64,000 nt of DNA from Acidovorax sp. sif1233 (GCF_019218755.1 NZ_JAHUWZ010000003.1:310001-374000), one strand, 5' to 3'. Positions 1-9,466 are shown, counted from the first letter of the stretch. Notes: generated by a model from the letters alone, not told the origin. Translations and numbers: made by a program.

Positions 1-391
1 AGAGTTGCGACCGTGCCTGCACCCAGGACATCACGGCATGGACGATCAGGAGGCCGATCAGCCCCGACACCGCCACACGCGCCAGCCCGAACAGGGCAAG
101 CCACGGCAGCCACGCCCATGCGGACGCCGCGCCCAGCAGGAGCGTGAGCAGGAAATACTGCAGCAGTTGCAACAGCGCGGCCGCGACGAGGCTTGACACA
201 TCCCAGCGCCCCACCGGCCGAATCACCTTGCGCAGCGGCATGACCAGCCAGTCCGTCAGTGCAAAAACCAGCCCGCCGACAGGGTTGGAGAACGGGATGC
301 GCTGCCATTGCATATACAGGCGCAGCAAGCAGGCCCCGGTGAGCAGGCCACCAACAACGTCGAGCAGGAATGAGGCGATCTGGTAGAGCAT
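1..391 (-). CDS. YggT family membrane protein, cut by window start
   Basis: Integral membrane protein of the YggT family; members are linked to osmotic tolerance and membrane organisation, with no settled molecular role. It reads leftward from ATG at 391 and runs off the window after about 130 codons, so the C-terminus is missing. The visible part has a hydrophobic segment at residues 4-28, then the family pattern NPVGGL...LTDWLVMPLRK near residues 36-55 (an NP followed later by LTD and PLRK), then hydrophobic segments at about 67-90 and 92-118. It is divergent from the LON-domain gene, leaving 79 bp for both promoters. Family assignment is firm; function is not. Confidence 0.85.
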   Translation of the reverse strand, partial: MLYQIASFLLDVVGGLLTGACLLRLYMQWQRIPFSNPVGGLVFALTDWLVMPLRKVIRPVGRWDVSSLVAAALLQLLQYFLLTLLLGAASAWAWLPWLALFGLARVAVSGLIGLLIVHAVMSWVQARSQL

Positions 392-470
392 GGATGAGAC
401 AAAAGCAAGGGGCCGCTGCGAAAGCAGGCTGCGCCATGGGATGATAGCGGGCCAAGGCATTCCCCCATTC

Positions 471-1112
471 ATGACACAACCCCTCACCCTGTCATCCTTG
501 CCCCTTTTCCCCCTGGGTTCCGTGCTGTTCCCGGGCGGTGTGCTGGCCCTGCGCGTGTTCGAGGTGCGCTACCTGGACATGGTGCGCAAATGCCATCAGG
601 CCGGTGCGCCTTTTGGCGTGGTGGCCCTCACGCAAGGCCGCGAAGTGCGCCAGGCCGGCGCGCCCGAAGAGCAATTCAACGACGTGGGCACCCTGGCGGT
701 CATCGAGCAGATCGACACGCCGCAGCCCGGCCTGATCACCCTGCTGTGCCGGGGCGGCCAGCGCTTTCGCATCACCCAGCGCAGCCACCTGCCCCATGGC
801 CTGTGGATCGCCGATGTGGGGCATATCGACCAGGACCTGACCGTCGCGGTGCCAGAGGATCTCAAGAAGGCCGCGACGGCGCTCGCGCAGGTGCTCCACA
901 CCCTGCACCAGCGTGACCCGGACACCCCGACCGCGATCATCCCGACGGCTGCGCAGCTGGACGACTGCGGATGGGTGGCCAATCGCTGGTGCGAACTGCT
1001 GCCCGTGCCCCTGGAACTCAAGCAGCGCCTGATGGAACTGGACAACCCGCTGGTGCGGCTGGAGCTGGTCGGGGACGTGCTCGAGCGCACGGGGATCGCG
1101 CCAACACAATGA
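471..1112 (+). CDS. LON peptidase substrate-binding domain protein
   Basis: A 213-residue stand-alone version of the N-terminal substrate-recognition domain of Lon protease. The start of the domain is clear at residues 7-45: LPLFPLGSVLFPGG, then LRVFEVRYLDMV, as in Lon N domains. No AAA+ or protease part follows, so it cannot be a protease itself; such proteins are usually annotated by domain only. ATG at 471 was chosen because the domain begins right after it; an in-frame upstream extension to 390 would add residues with no resemblance to the family. It lies 46 bp before the glycan cluster on the same strand but is probably not functionally part of it. Confidence 0.85.
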   Translation: MTQPLTLSSLPLFPLGSVLFPGGVLALRVFEVRYLDMVRKCHQAGAPFGVVALTQGREVRQAGAPEEQFNDVGTLAVIEQIDTPQPGLITLLCRGGQRFRITQRSHLPHGLWIADVGHIDQDLTVAVPEDLKKAATALAQVLHTLHQRDPDTPTAIIPTAAQLDDCGWVANRWCELLPVPLELKQRLMELDNPLVRLELVGDVLERTGIAPTQ

Positions 1113-1158
1113 GCCGCAAACCCGCCGCCATCCCACCCAGCCTCCCCTTTGAACGCCC

Positions 1159-3069
1159 ATGCTGAACCGCATCCTGGGCTGGTCGCGCGCAGCCAAGCGC
1201 GTTGTGGTGGTGGCGATGGACGTTTGCCTGGGCCTCGTCGCCATGTGGCTCGCCTTCACGCTGAGGCTGGAGACACCGCACTGGCCCGAAGGCATGCAGT
1301 GGCTCGCGTATGCACTGGCCCCGGCCCTGGCGTTTCCCATTTTCGCCAAACTGGGGCTGTACCGCGCGATATTCCGCTACACAGGAATCACGGCACTCAT
1401 CACCACCGGCAAGGCGGTGGCCATCTATGGAGCACTCCTGCTGGGCTGCCTCCTGGCAGCGCAATGGGAAGGCGTGCCACGCAGCGTCGGCATTCTGCAG
1501 CCTCTGCTGTTCATGCTCCTGGTGGGCTCCAGCCGCGCGCTGGGGTGGCTGGCGCTGGCCGGCCACAGCAGCCATGCCCCCTACCGCCTGCTGATCTACG
1601 GAGCCGGCAGCGCTGGCGCCCAGACCGCAGCGGGACTGGGCGCCATGCGCCAGTACGTGCTCAAGGGCTTTGTCGATGACGATCCGAGCAAGGTCGGACG
1701 CAGCATCAACGGAGTGCGGGTGCATTCCCCCACTGCACTGCCCGAGGTGGCGCGCCAGCTCGCGATCACCGATGTGCTGCTGGCACTGCCCAGCACCACG
1801 CGCCTGCGGCGCCGGCAGATCATCGAAAGCCTGCGCCAATTGCCCGTTCGGATACGCACCCTGCCCGGCCTGTCGGACCTCGCCAGCGGCCGGGTCACGG
1901 TCACCGACTTCCAGGACCTCGAGATCGAGGACCTGCTGGGCCGCGAACCGGTGGCCCCGGACCCTGGCTTGCTGGGGCGCGATCTCGAGAACGCCGTGGT
2001 GATGGTCACCGGCGCGGGCGGCAGCATCGGCAGCGAGCTGTGCCGGCAGATCGTGCGCGAGGGCCCCCGCCAGCTGCTGCTCGTGGATCACAGCGAATAT
2101 GCGCTGTATTCCATTCACCACGAGCTGCAGGCGCTCGCCCACCAGGGCGCGCACCAGTGCGCCCTGGTACCCCTGCTCGCCAGCGTCACCCAGAAGCAGC
2201 GCATGGACGACATCTGCCAGCAGTACAGCCCCACCTCCATCTACCACGCAGCCGCCTACAAGCACGTGCCCATGGTGGAAGCCAATCCGGGCGAAGGCAT
2301 CCTGAACAACGTGTTCGGCACGCTCAACATGGTGCAGGTCGCGCTGAAGCATGGCGCTCGCCACTTCGTCCTGATTTCCACAGACAAGGCTGTTCGCCCC
2401 ACCAACATCATGGGCGCCACCAAGCGTGTGGCAGAAATGGTGCTGCAAGCCATCGCGGCGTCCCAGCGCATGCCTTTCGGGCTGTCGGCCGAAAGCCCAC
2501 CGGGCTGGAGATGCCCGACACGCCTGTCCATGGTGCGCTTTGGCAATGTGCTGGGCTCCAGCGGCAGCGTGATACCGCTGTTCCGCCAGCAGATCGCGGC
2601 CGGCGGCCCCCTCACGGTGACGCATCCCGATGTCACGCGCTATTTCATGACCATCGCCGAAGCGGCCCAGCTCGTGCTGCAGGCGGGGACGATGGCGGAC
2701 GGGGGCGACGTATTCCTGCTGGACATGGGCGAGCCGCTACAGATCCTGGACCTCGCGCAACGCATGGTGGCCCTGTCGGGCCTGACAGTGCGCGACGACC
2801 AGCACCCCGAGGGCGACATCGAAATCGTCTTCACGGGATTGCGCCCCGGCGAGAAACTCTTCGAAGAGCTGCTGATTGGAGACAACCCGCTGCCCACCGT
2901 CCATCCCCGCATACTGCGGGCCCGCGAGGAGTTTCGCCCCTGGGCCGAACTGCAGGCCCTGCTGCAGTCACTGCAGCAGGCCGCGCGCGATGGCGATCGG
3001 GCCGCCATGACGGCCCTGCTGGGCCAGCTGGTGCCGGGCTACCGTCCTGAAACACAAGCACTGCCATGA
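1159..3069 (+). CDS. Membrane-bound nucleotide-sugar 4,6-dehydratase (PglF/WbpM/FlaA1-like)
   Basis: Large polysaccharide-biosynthesis epimerase/dehydratase of 636 residues, the normal size for the WbpM/CapD/PglF group. These act on UDP-GlcNAc-type sugars to give the 4-keto-6-deoxy intermediate at the inner membrane. Visible order: four hydrophobic segments in residues 12-135, a first Rossmann fold with LLIYGAGSAG near 145, and a second with VMVTGAGGSIGSEL near 280. The active-site region ISTDKAVRPTN...MGATK lies near 407-423. The usual catalytic YxxxK Tyr is Met (MGATK), as is typical of this large subgroup. It opens an eight-gene run; its stop overlaps the next start (ATGA). With the downstream aminotransferase and phosphoglycosyltransferase it suggests a 4-amino-4,6-dideoxy-HexNAc as the first sugar. 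The exact substrate is inferred. Confidence 0.88.
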   Translation: MLNRILGWSRAAKRVVVVAMDVCLGLVAMWLAFTLRLETPHWPEGMQWLAYALAPALAFPIFAKLGLYRAIFRYTGITALITTGKAVAIYGALLLGCLLAAQWEGVPRSVGILQPLLFMLLVGSSRALGWLALAGHSSHAPYRLLIYGAGSAGAQTAAGLGAMRQYVLKGFVDDDPSKVGRSINGVRVHSPTALPEVARQLAITDVLLALPSTTRLRRRQIIESLRQLPVRIRTLPGLSDLASGRVTVTDFQDLEIEDLLGREPVAPDPGLLGRDLENAVVMVTGAGGSIGSELCRQIVREGPRQLLLVDHSEYALYSIHHELQALAHQGAHQCALVPLLASVTQKQRMDDICQQYSPTSIYHAAAYKHVPMVEANPGEGILNNVFGTLNMVQVALKHGARHFVLISTDKAVRPTNIMGATKRVAEMVLQAIAASQRMPFGLSAESPPGWRCPTRLSMVRFGNVLGSSGSVIPLFRQQIAAGGPLTVTHPDVTRYFMTIAEAAQLVLQAGTMADGGDVFLLDMGEPLQILDLAQRMVALSGLTVRDDQHPEGDIEIVFTGLRPGEKLFEELLIGDNPLPTVHPRILRAREEFRPWAELQALLQSLQQAARDGDRAAMTALLGQLVPGYRPETQALP

Positions 3070-4298
3070 AGCCGGGACTCCTGCGGGCAACGCTGACCCT
3101 GCTCACGGGCAGCGTTGCGGCCCACGCCATTCCACTCGTGCTGGGCCCGGCGCTCACGCGCCTGTACAGCCCGGAGGCCTTCGGGCAGTTCGCGCTGCTG
3201 TGGGCGTTGGCCACCAACATGGCGGTGGTCGGCTGCGCGCGCTACGAATTCGCACTCCCCCTCGAACCCACGGAGCCACGGGCTGCCGAACTCATGGCTT
3301 TGTGCGCGCGCGTGCTGCTCGCGGTGACGGCGGCTTCCGCCGCAACCGCTGCCGTGCTCATGCTCTGGCAACGCATGCCGATGGCCTGGGCACTGCCCTT
3401 CGCGGTGCTGGCGGGCGGCGCCATGCAATGGCTCACCATGTGGGCCACCCGGTCGCAGCGTTTTGGACTGCTGTCGGCGGCAAGGCTGCTGCAGCAAGGT
3501 GGGGGCGCCATCCTGCAGCTCGTGCTCGGCCTGCTGAAGGCCGGCCCCCTGGGCTTGGTGCTCGGGGCCACGCTGGCCAGCCTGGGAGGGGCTTGGATGC
3601 TGGCCCGGCCGGCGCCAGCCGGGGGCTGGACGGCCATGTGGCGCCAGCCCCTTGCCAGGCTGCGGTCCATGGCCCTGCAGCACAAGGACTTCCCCCTGCT
3701 CAACACGCCACACGCGTTCATGGGTGCGCTGCAGGATACGCTCACGCTGGTGCTGGTGGCGGCGTGGACAGGGGACGCCTCAGCGGGGTTCTGGGCCTTG
3801 GCACTGCGCTATCTCAAGGCCCCGGCAACCCTCGTCGGGGGTGCGCTGTCGCAAACCCTGTACCCGCGCCTTCTGAAGGCAGAGAGCCCTGGCGACGCCC
3901 GGGCGCTGGTGCGCCGGGCCATGCTGGGGCTCGCTGCCCTGGCCTGCCCGCTCGCGGCGATCCTTCTCCTCTGGGGGCCGGATATTTTCGCCCTGGCCTT
4001 TGGGGCAAGATGGGCCCAGACAGGGGAACTTGCACGGGCCATCGCCCCGTACATCGCCCTGCACTTCGTGGCGTCACCCCTCGCCGTGGTCACCATGGCC
4101 TGGAATGCACAGGCCTGGGCGCTGCGCCTGGCATTGATCGGACAATGCCTTTTCTTCGCCGGACTGCTGCTGGGCCTGTACCTGGGCGGCCTGCAAGGTG
4201 CCGGATGGGGCGTGTCAGCGAGCATGCTGGCCTACTTTGCCTATTATTTCTGGGTGTTGGCGAACTGGAGGGAGGTGCCCCATGAGAGCCGTGTTTAA
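3066..4298 (+). CDS. Wzx-like oligosaccharide flippase
   Basis: Polytopic membrane protein of 410 residues with about a dozen hydrophobic segments, in the MOP/polysaccharide-biosynthesis (Wzx) group that flips undecaprenyl-linked glycans across the inner membrane. The N-terminus shows the family pattern: a hydrophobic stretch, ALTRLYSPEAFGQFAL near residues 31-46, then a segment ending in CARYEFALPLE. It overlaps the dehydratase by 4 nt and the following acyltransferase by 17 nt, so the genes are probably translationally coupled. It is the only transporter in the cluster; no ABC exporter is present. The family is sequence-divergent, so the assignment rests on topology, the N-terminal pattern and context. 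Confidence 0.82.
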   Translation: MKPGLLRATLTLLTGSVAAHAIPLVLGPALTRLYSPEAFGQFALLWALATNMAVVGCARYEFALPLEPTEPRAAELMALCARVLLAVTAASAATAAVLMLWQRMPMAWALPFAVLAGGAMQWLTMWATRSQRFGLLSAARLLQQGGGAILQLVLGLLKAGPLGLVLGATLASLGGAWMLARPAPAGGWTAMWRQPLARLRSMALQHKDFPLLNTPHAFMGALQDTLTLVLVAAWTGDASAGFWALALRYLKAPATLVGGALSQTLYPRLLKAESPGDARALVRRAMLGLAALACPLAAILLLWGPDIFALAFGARWAQTGELARAIAPYIALHFVASPLAVVTMAWNAQAWALRLALIGQCLFFAGLLLGLYLGGLQGAGWGVSASMLAYFAYYFWVLANWREVPHESRV

Positions 4299-4860
4299 CC
4301 GATGGCGCCGCCGCCTCTGGCATGCGCTGCTCCATCGCATCGTCTTCGGGGAAAGCAACCACCTCGGCCAGCCTCTGCCACACACCCGCATCGCCCCCAG
4401 CACCTGCATCGAGGGGGAGCATGCACTGCGGCTGGCAGACCACGTGTTCATCGGCCAATTCAATTTCATCGACGCCACAGCGGGCCTGCAGATTGGGCAA
4501 GGGGTCCAGATCACCAACTTCGTCAGCATCGTGACGCACAGCTCCCACCGCGCCATTCGCCTCCTGGGCAGCGGCTACGCAGTCCACGAGGGCTCCAAGC
4601 CTGGCTACATCAGCGCGCCCATCGAGATCGGCGCCTACACCTTCATCGGCCCCCACAGCCTGATCGAAGCCGGCACGCGCATCGGCAAGGGGGTGGTGGT
4701 GTGTGCCTACTCGCAGGTGCGCGGCGAAGTGCCCGACTTCGCTATCGTGGCGGGGGTCCCGGCGCGCCAGATCGGCGACGTGCGCGAACAGGATGAGCGC
4801 CTGCTTTCGCAGCATCCAGAACTGCGTCCGCACTACGAATCCTGGACGCGGACAATCTGA
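4282..4860 (+). CDS. Left-handed beta-helix acyltransferase (WbbJ/Maa-type)
   Basis: 192-residue transferase with hexapeptide repeats forming a left-handed beta helix; relatives O- or N-acetylate glycan sugars using acetyl-CoA. The C-terminal half has the repeat pattern (IEIGAYTFIGPHSLIEAGTRIG, with I/V-G every six residues) and ends in VAGVPARQIG, the usual capping motif. A VTHSSHRAIR segment near residues 90-100 probably carries the catalytic His. ATG at 4282 lies inside the end of the flippase gene and has a GGAGG motif a few bases upstream. It is more like WbbJ than PglD, so it may decorate the glycan rather than make the bacillosamine-type precursor. Confidence 0.85.
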   Translation: MRAVFNRWRRRLWHALLHRIVFGESNHLGQPLPHTRIAPSTCIEGEHALRLADHVFIGQFNFIDATAGLQIGQGVQITNFVSIVTHSSHRAIRLLGSGYAVHEGSKPGYISAPIEIGAYTFIGPHSLIEAGTRIGKGVVVCAYSQVRGEVPDFAIVAGVPARQIGDVREQDERLLSQHPELRPHYESWTRTI

Positions 4861-4861
4861 C

Positions 4862-5917
4862 ATGGCAACACACCTGTGCCTCCTGGGTGATGCCACCAGC
4901 CCCCATGTTCAGCGGTGGGCGCGGGAAATGCTCCAGCGTGGCTACCGCGTTTCGCTGATCACGGCACGCCCCGCGTCCATCGATGGCGTCACCGTGCGGG
5001 CCATCCGGCCCGTGCACCGCTCGCTCGACTGGCTGTTCCGTGTCCGGGAAACCAGGCGCCACGTGGCCGAACTGGCCCCCGACCTCCTGCATGCCCATTA
5101 CGTCACCTCCTACGGCTATCTGGCCGCACGTTGCGGCAAACATCCGGTGGTAATGACCGCCTGGGGAAGCGACCTGTTGGTGACCCCCGGCAAGAGCGCC
5201 TGGATGCGCTGGCTGACCGGCTGGATACTGCGCCAGGCCGACCTCATCACCGGCGACTCCGCCAGCCTGATGAGCGCAGTGGCCCAATTCCGACCCCGCT
5301 GCACCGCCGAGGAAATCCACTGGGGGGTGGAACTGCAGCGCTTCCACCCCGTTCCCTGGAGCCACAAGCAAGGCAGCCAGCTGGTGAGCCTGCGCGCCTG
5401 GGAACCCAACTACAACATCGACACCATCATCGAGGCATTCGCTCTTCTGCAGGCGCGGTTGCCCTCGGCCGACCTGCGCTTGCACCTGCTCGGAGGAGGC
5501 AGCATGGAAAGCGCCCTGCGCAGCCAGGTGCACAAGGCGCAGCTGGACAACAAGGTGCAGTTCCACGGCCGACTCGATGATGCGGGCATGACCCGGGTAC
5601 TGGGCGAAGGCAAGATATCTGTCTCGGTGCCCAGCAGTGACGCAACATCCGTCGCCATGCTGGAGAGCATGGCGTGTGGCCTCGCGGTGGTCGCCAGCGA
5701 ACTGCAGGCCAACCGGCACTGGATCGACCCGCAGTGGCTGGTTGAGGCGGGGAACGCCACAGCGCTCGCCGCCCGGCTGGAAGCCCTGATCGCCAACGAC
5801 ACCCTGGCGGAACAAGTCGGCCTGCACAATGCCACCCGCATCGCCCAGGACGGCGACCGCGCGGTACAGATGAACCGCATGCACGCGCTGTACCAGCAGT
5901 TGCTCCATACACCTTGA
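4862..5917 (+). CDS. Glycosyltransferase family 4 (GT-B)
   Basis: 351-residue GT-B glycosyltransferase that likely adds one sugar from a nucleotide donor to the lipid-linked acceptor on the cytoplasmic face. The N-terminal acceptor domain starts with MATHLCLLGDATSPHVQRWA and has PDLLHAHYVTSYGYLA near residues 78-93. The C-terminal donor domain has LVSLRAWEPNYNID, LHLLGGGSMESAL and SSDATSVAMLESMACGLAVVAS, which carries the conserved donor-site Glu. ATG at 4862 comes 1 nt after the acyltransferase stop. Donor and linkage cannot be read from sequence. Confidence 0.88.
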   Translation: MATHLCLLGDATSPHVQRWAREMLQRGYRVSLITARPASIDGVTVRAIRPVHRSLDWLFRVRETRRHVAELAPDLLHAHYVTSYGYLAARCGKHPVVMTAWGSDLLVTPGKSAWMRWLTGWILRQADLITGDSASLMSAVAQFRPRCTAEEIHWGVELQRFHPVPWSHKQGSQLVSLRAWEPNYNIDTIIEAFALLQARLPSADLRLHLLGGGSMESALRSQVHKAQLDNKVQFHGRLDDAGMTRVLGEGKISVSVPSSDATSVAMLESMACGLAVVASELQANRHWIDPQWLVEAGNATALAARLEALIANDTLAEQVGLHNATRIAQDGDRAVQMNRMHALYQQLLHTP

Positions 5918-5922
5918 ACCCC

Positions 5923-6954
5923 ATGCCCCAAGGCCTTGAATTGGACAACCTGATCAGCGTGATCGTGCCGTGCCGCAACGAGCGCCAGCACATTGACGCA
6001 TTCTGCGACTCCGCCCTTCGCCAGCAACTCCCGGCGGGCTGGCGCATGGAAGTGCTGATTGCAGACGGCGACAGCGATGACGGCACGCGCGAGCACCTCC
6101 TGCAGCGCTGTGCTGCGGACCCACGGCTCGTCCTGGTGGACAACCCCGGCCGCATTGTCTCCACCGGGCTCAACGCCTGCATTGCCCGCGCGCGGGGCGG
6201 CACCATTGCCCGCATGGACGTGCACAGCCAGTTTGCCCCCGACTACCTTGCGCAGTGCATCGAGGCGCTCGAACGCACCCGCGCCGACAACGTGGGCGGC
6301 CCGTGGGTGGCCCGGGGAACCGGGCCCGCCGGGGCCGCCGTCGCCGCCGCCTTCCAGTGCCGCTGGGTGGTGGGCGGCGCGCGCTCGCGCGATGACCAGT
6401 ACGAAGGCGAGGTGGATACCGTCTACCTGGGATGCTGGCCCCGCAGCGTGTTTGACCGGTTCGGACTGTTTGACGAAGCCCTGGTGCGCAACCAGGACGA
6501 CGAGCACAACCTGCGCATGCGCCTGGGGGGGGCACGCATCTGGCAGAGCCGGCTCATCCATTCCACCTACCACCCGCGCAATTCGCTCAGGCACCTGTTC
6601 GCGCAACAACGGCAGTACGGCTACTGGCGGCCTTTTGTGATGCGCAAACATGGGCAGCCAGGCTCCGTGCGGCAGCTGGTGCCTGCAGCATTTGTGGCCA
6701 GCGCGGTGGCCAGCGCCGTGGTGTTGCCCTGGTCCGCCTGGCCCGGGGCCGCGCTGGGCCTCGCCTACGCAACCTATCTTCTGGCGGCATCGGTGGCGGC
6801 AGCCCGATCGGCCCGCAACTGGGGGCTGCTGCCCCGCCTCCCGGCGACGATTGCGGCGTTTCATGTGGGCTACGGCCTGGGCACCTGGCGAGGGCTGTGG
6901 GACGTTGCACGCTCGCGCGCGCCTTCCTCCGACTTTGCACGCATCACGCGATGA
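5923..6954 (+). CDS. Glycosyltransferase family 2 (ExoA-like) with C-terminal membrane segments
   Basis: GT-A glycosyltransferase of about 343 residues. The family motifs are clear: ISVIVPCRNER near the N-terminus, IADGDSDDGT for the nucleotide site, and a DVHSQF segment taking the place of the usual DxD. VRNQDDEHNLRMR supplies the acidic catalytic-base region. Two hydrophobic segments near residues 255-300 anchor the C-terminus, as in ExoA of succinoglycan synthesis. The start is ambiguous: ATG at 5923, or TTG at 5914 overlapping the previous stop by 3 nt; neither has a strong ribosome-binding site. Its stop overlaps the next ATG. Confidence 0.88.
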   Translation: MPQGLELDNLISVIVPCRNERQHIDAFCDSALRQQLPAGWRMEVLIADGDSDDGTREHLLQRCAADPRLVLVDNPGRIVSTGLNACIARARGGTIARMDVHSQFAPDYLAQCIEALERTRADNVGGPWVARGTGPAGAAVAAAFQCRWVVGGARSRDDQYEGEVDTVYLGCWPRSVFDRFGLFDEALVRNQDDEHNLRMRLGGARIWQSRLIHSTYHPRNSLRHLFAQQRQYGYWRPFVMRKHGQPGSVRQLVPAAFVASAVASAVVLPWSAWPGAALGLAYATYLLAASVAAARSARNWGLLPRLPATIAAFHVGYGLGTWRGLWDVARSRAPSSDFARITR

Positions 6955-7649
6955 CCGACAACGAACCCCAGGCCGTCAAAACCCGCTACGCACGGCGCGA
7001 CCCAGCGACCGATGAAGCCCGCTACAGCCTGTATGCCAATGCGGCGGCGCTGCAGGCGCAGCAGGAGCGTCTCCGTGCCATGGCAGGCATCTGGCAGGCC
7101 CACGGCTGGAGCAGCCTGGCCCACCGGCCGATGCTGGAAGTTGGCTGCGGAAGCGCGGGCAATCTGCACGACCTGGTGCGGCTGGGTGCCACCCCCGCCT
7201 GCCTGACGGGCCTGGAGCTTCTTCCCGAACGAGCCGCCGCAGCGCGCGCCTCGCTGCCAGCGGACGCGGCCATTGTGGAAGGAGATGCCGTCTTGGCCCC
7301 GGTGCAGCCTGCCAGCCAGGATGCCGTGCTCGCCTTCACGCTCTTCAGCTCTTTGCTCGACGAGGGCTATCGCCGCCATCTGGCCCAGGCGATCTGGCAA
7401 TGGGTCGCGCCCGGCGGCGGAGTGCTGGTCTATGACTTTGTCGTCAACAACCCTGCCAATGCCGATGTGCGAGGCATGCCCCTGCGCGAATTGAAAACGC
7501 TGTTTCCCGCCGCGCAGATACACTCGTGCCGCCTTACCCTGGCGCCCCCGCTCGCGCGGCGCCTGCCCCCACCGATGATTCCTCCCGCATCCACCTTGCT
7601 CTGGTTCCTGCGCACCCACCGCCTGACCTGGGCCGTGAAGCCCCGCTGA
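6951..7649 (+). CDS. Class I SAM-dependent methyltransferase
   Basis: 232-residue Rossmann methyltransferase. The SAM-binding motif I is [19 protein letters not shown] near residues 62-80, followed by the acidic end of beta-2 (GLELLPE) and motif IV/post-I region [15 protein letters not shown]. The C-terminus has the [15 protein letters not shown] pattern often seen in sugar or lipid methyltransferases of glycan clusters. It starts ATGA-coupled to the GT2 gene. Placed after two glycosyltransferases and before the amino-sugar genes, it probably methylates a sugar; terminal methylation would cap the glycan. Substrate is inferred from context only. Confidence 0.8.
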   Translation: MTDNEPQAVKTRYARRDPATDEARYSLYANAAALQAQQERLRAMAGIWQAHGWSSLAHRPMLEVGCGSAGNLHDLVRLGATPACLTGLELLPERAAAARASLPADAAIVEGDAVLAPVQPASQDAVLAFTLFSSLLDEGYRRHLAQAIWQWVAPGGGVLVYDFVVNNPANADVRGMPLRELKTLFPAAQIHSCRLTLAPPLARRLPPPMIPPASTLLWFLRTHRLTWAVKPR

Positions 7650-7677
7650 GCACCGCCTGCCCGTCTGGACGCCCTCC

Positions 7678-8853
7678 ATGCCCCACCCTTCTTCCCCTGA
7701 CCTGCCCTTCCTGCCGTTCGCCCGCCCCGATATCGGTGCTGCGGAAATCGATGCCGTCAGCGCAGCCCTGCTTTCGGGGTGGGTCACGACCGGGCCCAAG
7801 ACCAAGGAGTTCGAGCAGGCATTCACCGCCTTCCTGGGGGGCGACGGGCTCCAGAGCCTTGCCGTCAACTCCGCCACGGCGGGTCTGCACCTTGCGCTGG
7901 AGGCCCTGGGCATCGGCCCCGGCGACGAGGTGATCGCGCCCACACTGACCTTCACCGCCACCGTGGAGGTGGTGCGCTACCTGGGCGCCGAACCGGTACT
8001 GGTGGATGTGGACCCGGTGACCCTCAACATCGACCCGGCCAAGGTGCGCGCCGCCATCACGCCCCGAACAAAAGCCATCATGCCCGTGCACTACGGGGGC
8101 CTGGCCTGCGACATGGACGCCATCCTGTCCATCGCCAAAGAACACCAGCTCAAGGTGGTGGAAGACGCAGCCCATGCCTTGCCCACCACCTGGCGCGGCA
8201 CCCTGGTGGGGCAACTGCAATCCGATGTCACGGTGTTCAGCTTCTACGCCAACAAGACCATCACCACCGGAGAAGGCGGCATGGCGGTGACGCGCGACCC
8301 GGAGCTCGCCAAGCGCATGCGCGTGATGCGCCTGCACGGCATGAACCGGGATGCCTTCGACCGCTTCACGTCCAAGACGCCCGCCTGGTACTACGAGGTG
8401 GTGGCTCCGGGATTCAAGTACAACATGACGGACGTTGCAGCCGCCATGGGCGTGGAGCAACTGGCGCGGCTGCCGCAATTCGTGCAGCGACGGCAAGACC
8501 TGGCAATCCGCTACCACGAACAGCTGGCGCCCCTGCCCCTGACCTTGCCAGCCACTGCGCCACCAGGCGACACCCATGCGTGGCACCTCTATGTCATCCG
8601 GCTGCGGGCGGACGCGCCACTGGGGCGTGACGAGGTCATCCAGGCACTGTCGGACAGGGGCATCGGCACCAGCGTGCACTATGTGCCGCTGCACCGGCAC
8701 CCGTACTGGCGCGACCGGTACCAATTGACGCCCGCCATGTTCCCCCAGGCCGATGCAGCCTACCAGGCCATGATCAGCATCCCCTTGTTCACCGCCATGA
8801 GTCACAGCGACCAGGACCGCGTGATTGCAGCGCTGCACGAGGTGCTGCGCTGA
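7678..8853 (+). CDS. DegT/DnrJ/EryC1 sugar aminotransferase
   Basis: 391-residue PLP-dependent aminotransferase, full length for the family. It transfers an amino group from glutamate to a 4-keto sugar nucleotide. Signature features: [22 protein letters not shown] near residues 62-83, VEDAAHAL (PLP phosphate/aspartate region) near 161-168, and [15 protein letters not shown], where Lys near 193 forms the PLP Schiff base. The C-terminal region has the family's [15 protein letters not shown] pattern. With the upstream 4,6-dehydratase this supplies the two enzymes that convert UDP-GlcNAc to a UDP-4-amino-4,6-dideoxy sugar. It is separated by 28 bp from the methyltransferase and 1 bp from the next gene. 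Confidence 0.92.
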   Translation: MPHPSSPDLPFLPFARPDIGAAEIDAVSAALLSGWVTTGPKTKEFEQAFTAFLGGDGLQSLAVNSATAGLHLALEALGIGPGDEVIAPTLTFTATVEVVRYLGAEPVLVDVDPVTLNIDPAKVRAAITPRTKAIMPVHYGGLACDMDAILSIAKEHQLKVVEDAAHALPTTWRGTLVGQLQSDVTVFSFYANKTITTGEGGMAVTRDPELAKRMRVMRLHGMNRDAFDRFTSKTPAWYYEVVAPGFKYNMTDVAAAMGVEQLARLPQFVQRRQDLAIRYHEQLAPLPLTLPATAPPGDTHAWHLYVIRLRADAPLGRDEVIQALSDRGIGTSVHYVPLHRHPYWRDRYQLTPAMFPQADAAYQAMISIPLFTAMSHSDQDRVIAALHEVLR

Positions 8854-8854
8854 C

Positions 8855-9466
8855 ATGCCCAAGCGGCTGTTCGACCTTTTCTTTGCTGCCCTCGGCTTGC
8901 TGCTGCTCGCCCCCGTGCTGCTGGCCGTGGCACTGTGGGTGGTGTGGGATTCGCCCGGTCCAGCATTCTTTCGCCAGCAACGCGTGGGCCGCGCAGGCAG
9001 GTTGTTCCGCATCTACAAGTTCCGCACCATGCACCCGCGCGCCGAAGCCTTGGGCCCGGCGATTACCGTGGGGGCGGATGCCCGCATTACCCGGGCTGGC
9101 CACTGGCTGCGGCGCACCAAGATCGATGAATTGCCCCAGCTTTTCAACGTGCTGCTGGGCCACATGAGCCTCGTCGGCCCCCGGCCTGAGGTGCCGCACT
9201 ATGTCGCGCTCTACCCGGATTCCGTGCGGGAACTGGTGCTCAGCGTGCGGCCGGGCATCACAGACCGCGCCTCCATCGAATTCCGCGACGAAAGCACCTT
9301 GCTGGGCCAGAGCGGCGATCCGGAGCGCACTTACGTGGAGCAGATCCTGCCCGTCAAGCTCCGCTACGCCGCCGACTACGCCCGCTCGCACACGCTCTGG
9401 ACCGACCTGAAGATCATCGCCGGAACGGCATCCGCGCTGTGGAGCGACCGCCCGTCCAGGGGATAA
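8855..9466 (+). CDS. Undecaprenyl-phosphate phosphoglycosyltransferase (PglC-like)
   Basis: 203-residue monotopic phosphoglycosyltransferase, which starts glycan assembly by moving a phospho-sugar from UDP-sugar to undecaprenyl phosphate. It is the short PglC form: one re-entrant hydrophobic segment at residues 4-27 (LFDLFFAALGLLLLAPVLL), then RVGRAGRLFRIYKFRTMHPRAE, the TKIDELPQLFNVLLG region with the catalytic Asp-Glu pair, and MSLVGPRPEVP. It has none of the extra transmembrane helices of WbaP/WecP enzymes. ATG at 8855 follows the aminotransferase stop by 1 nt. It is the last gene of the cluster. The matching short dehydratase/aminotransferase set points to a di-N-acetyl-bacillosamine-like or Fuc4NAc-like first sugar. 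Confidence 0.92.
   Translation: MPKRLFDLFFAALGLLLLAPVLLAVALWVVWDSPGPAFFRQQRVGRAGRLFRIYKFRTMHPRAEALGPAITVGADARITRAGHWLRRTKIDELPQLFNVLLGHMSLVGPRPEVPHYVALYPDSVRELVLSVRPGITDRASIEFRDESTLLGQSGDPERTYVEQILPVKLRYAADYARSHTLWTDLKIIAGTASALWSDRPSRG

Noticed and set aside
1018..2625. 535-codon minus-strand frame opposite the dehydratase
   Set aside because: Shadow of a gene with all family motifs on the other strand.
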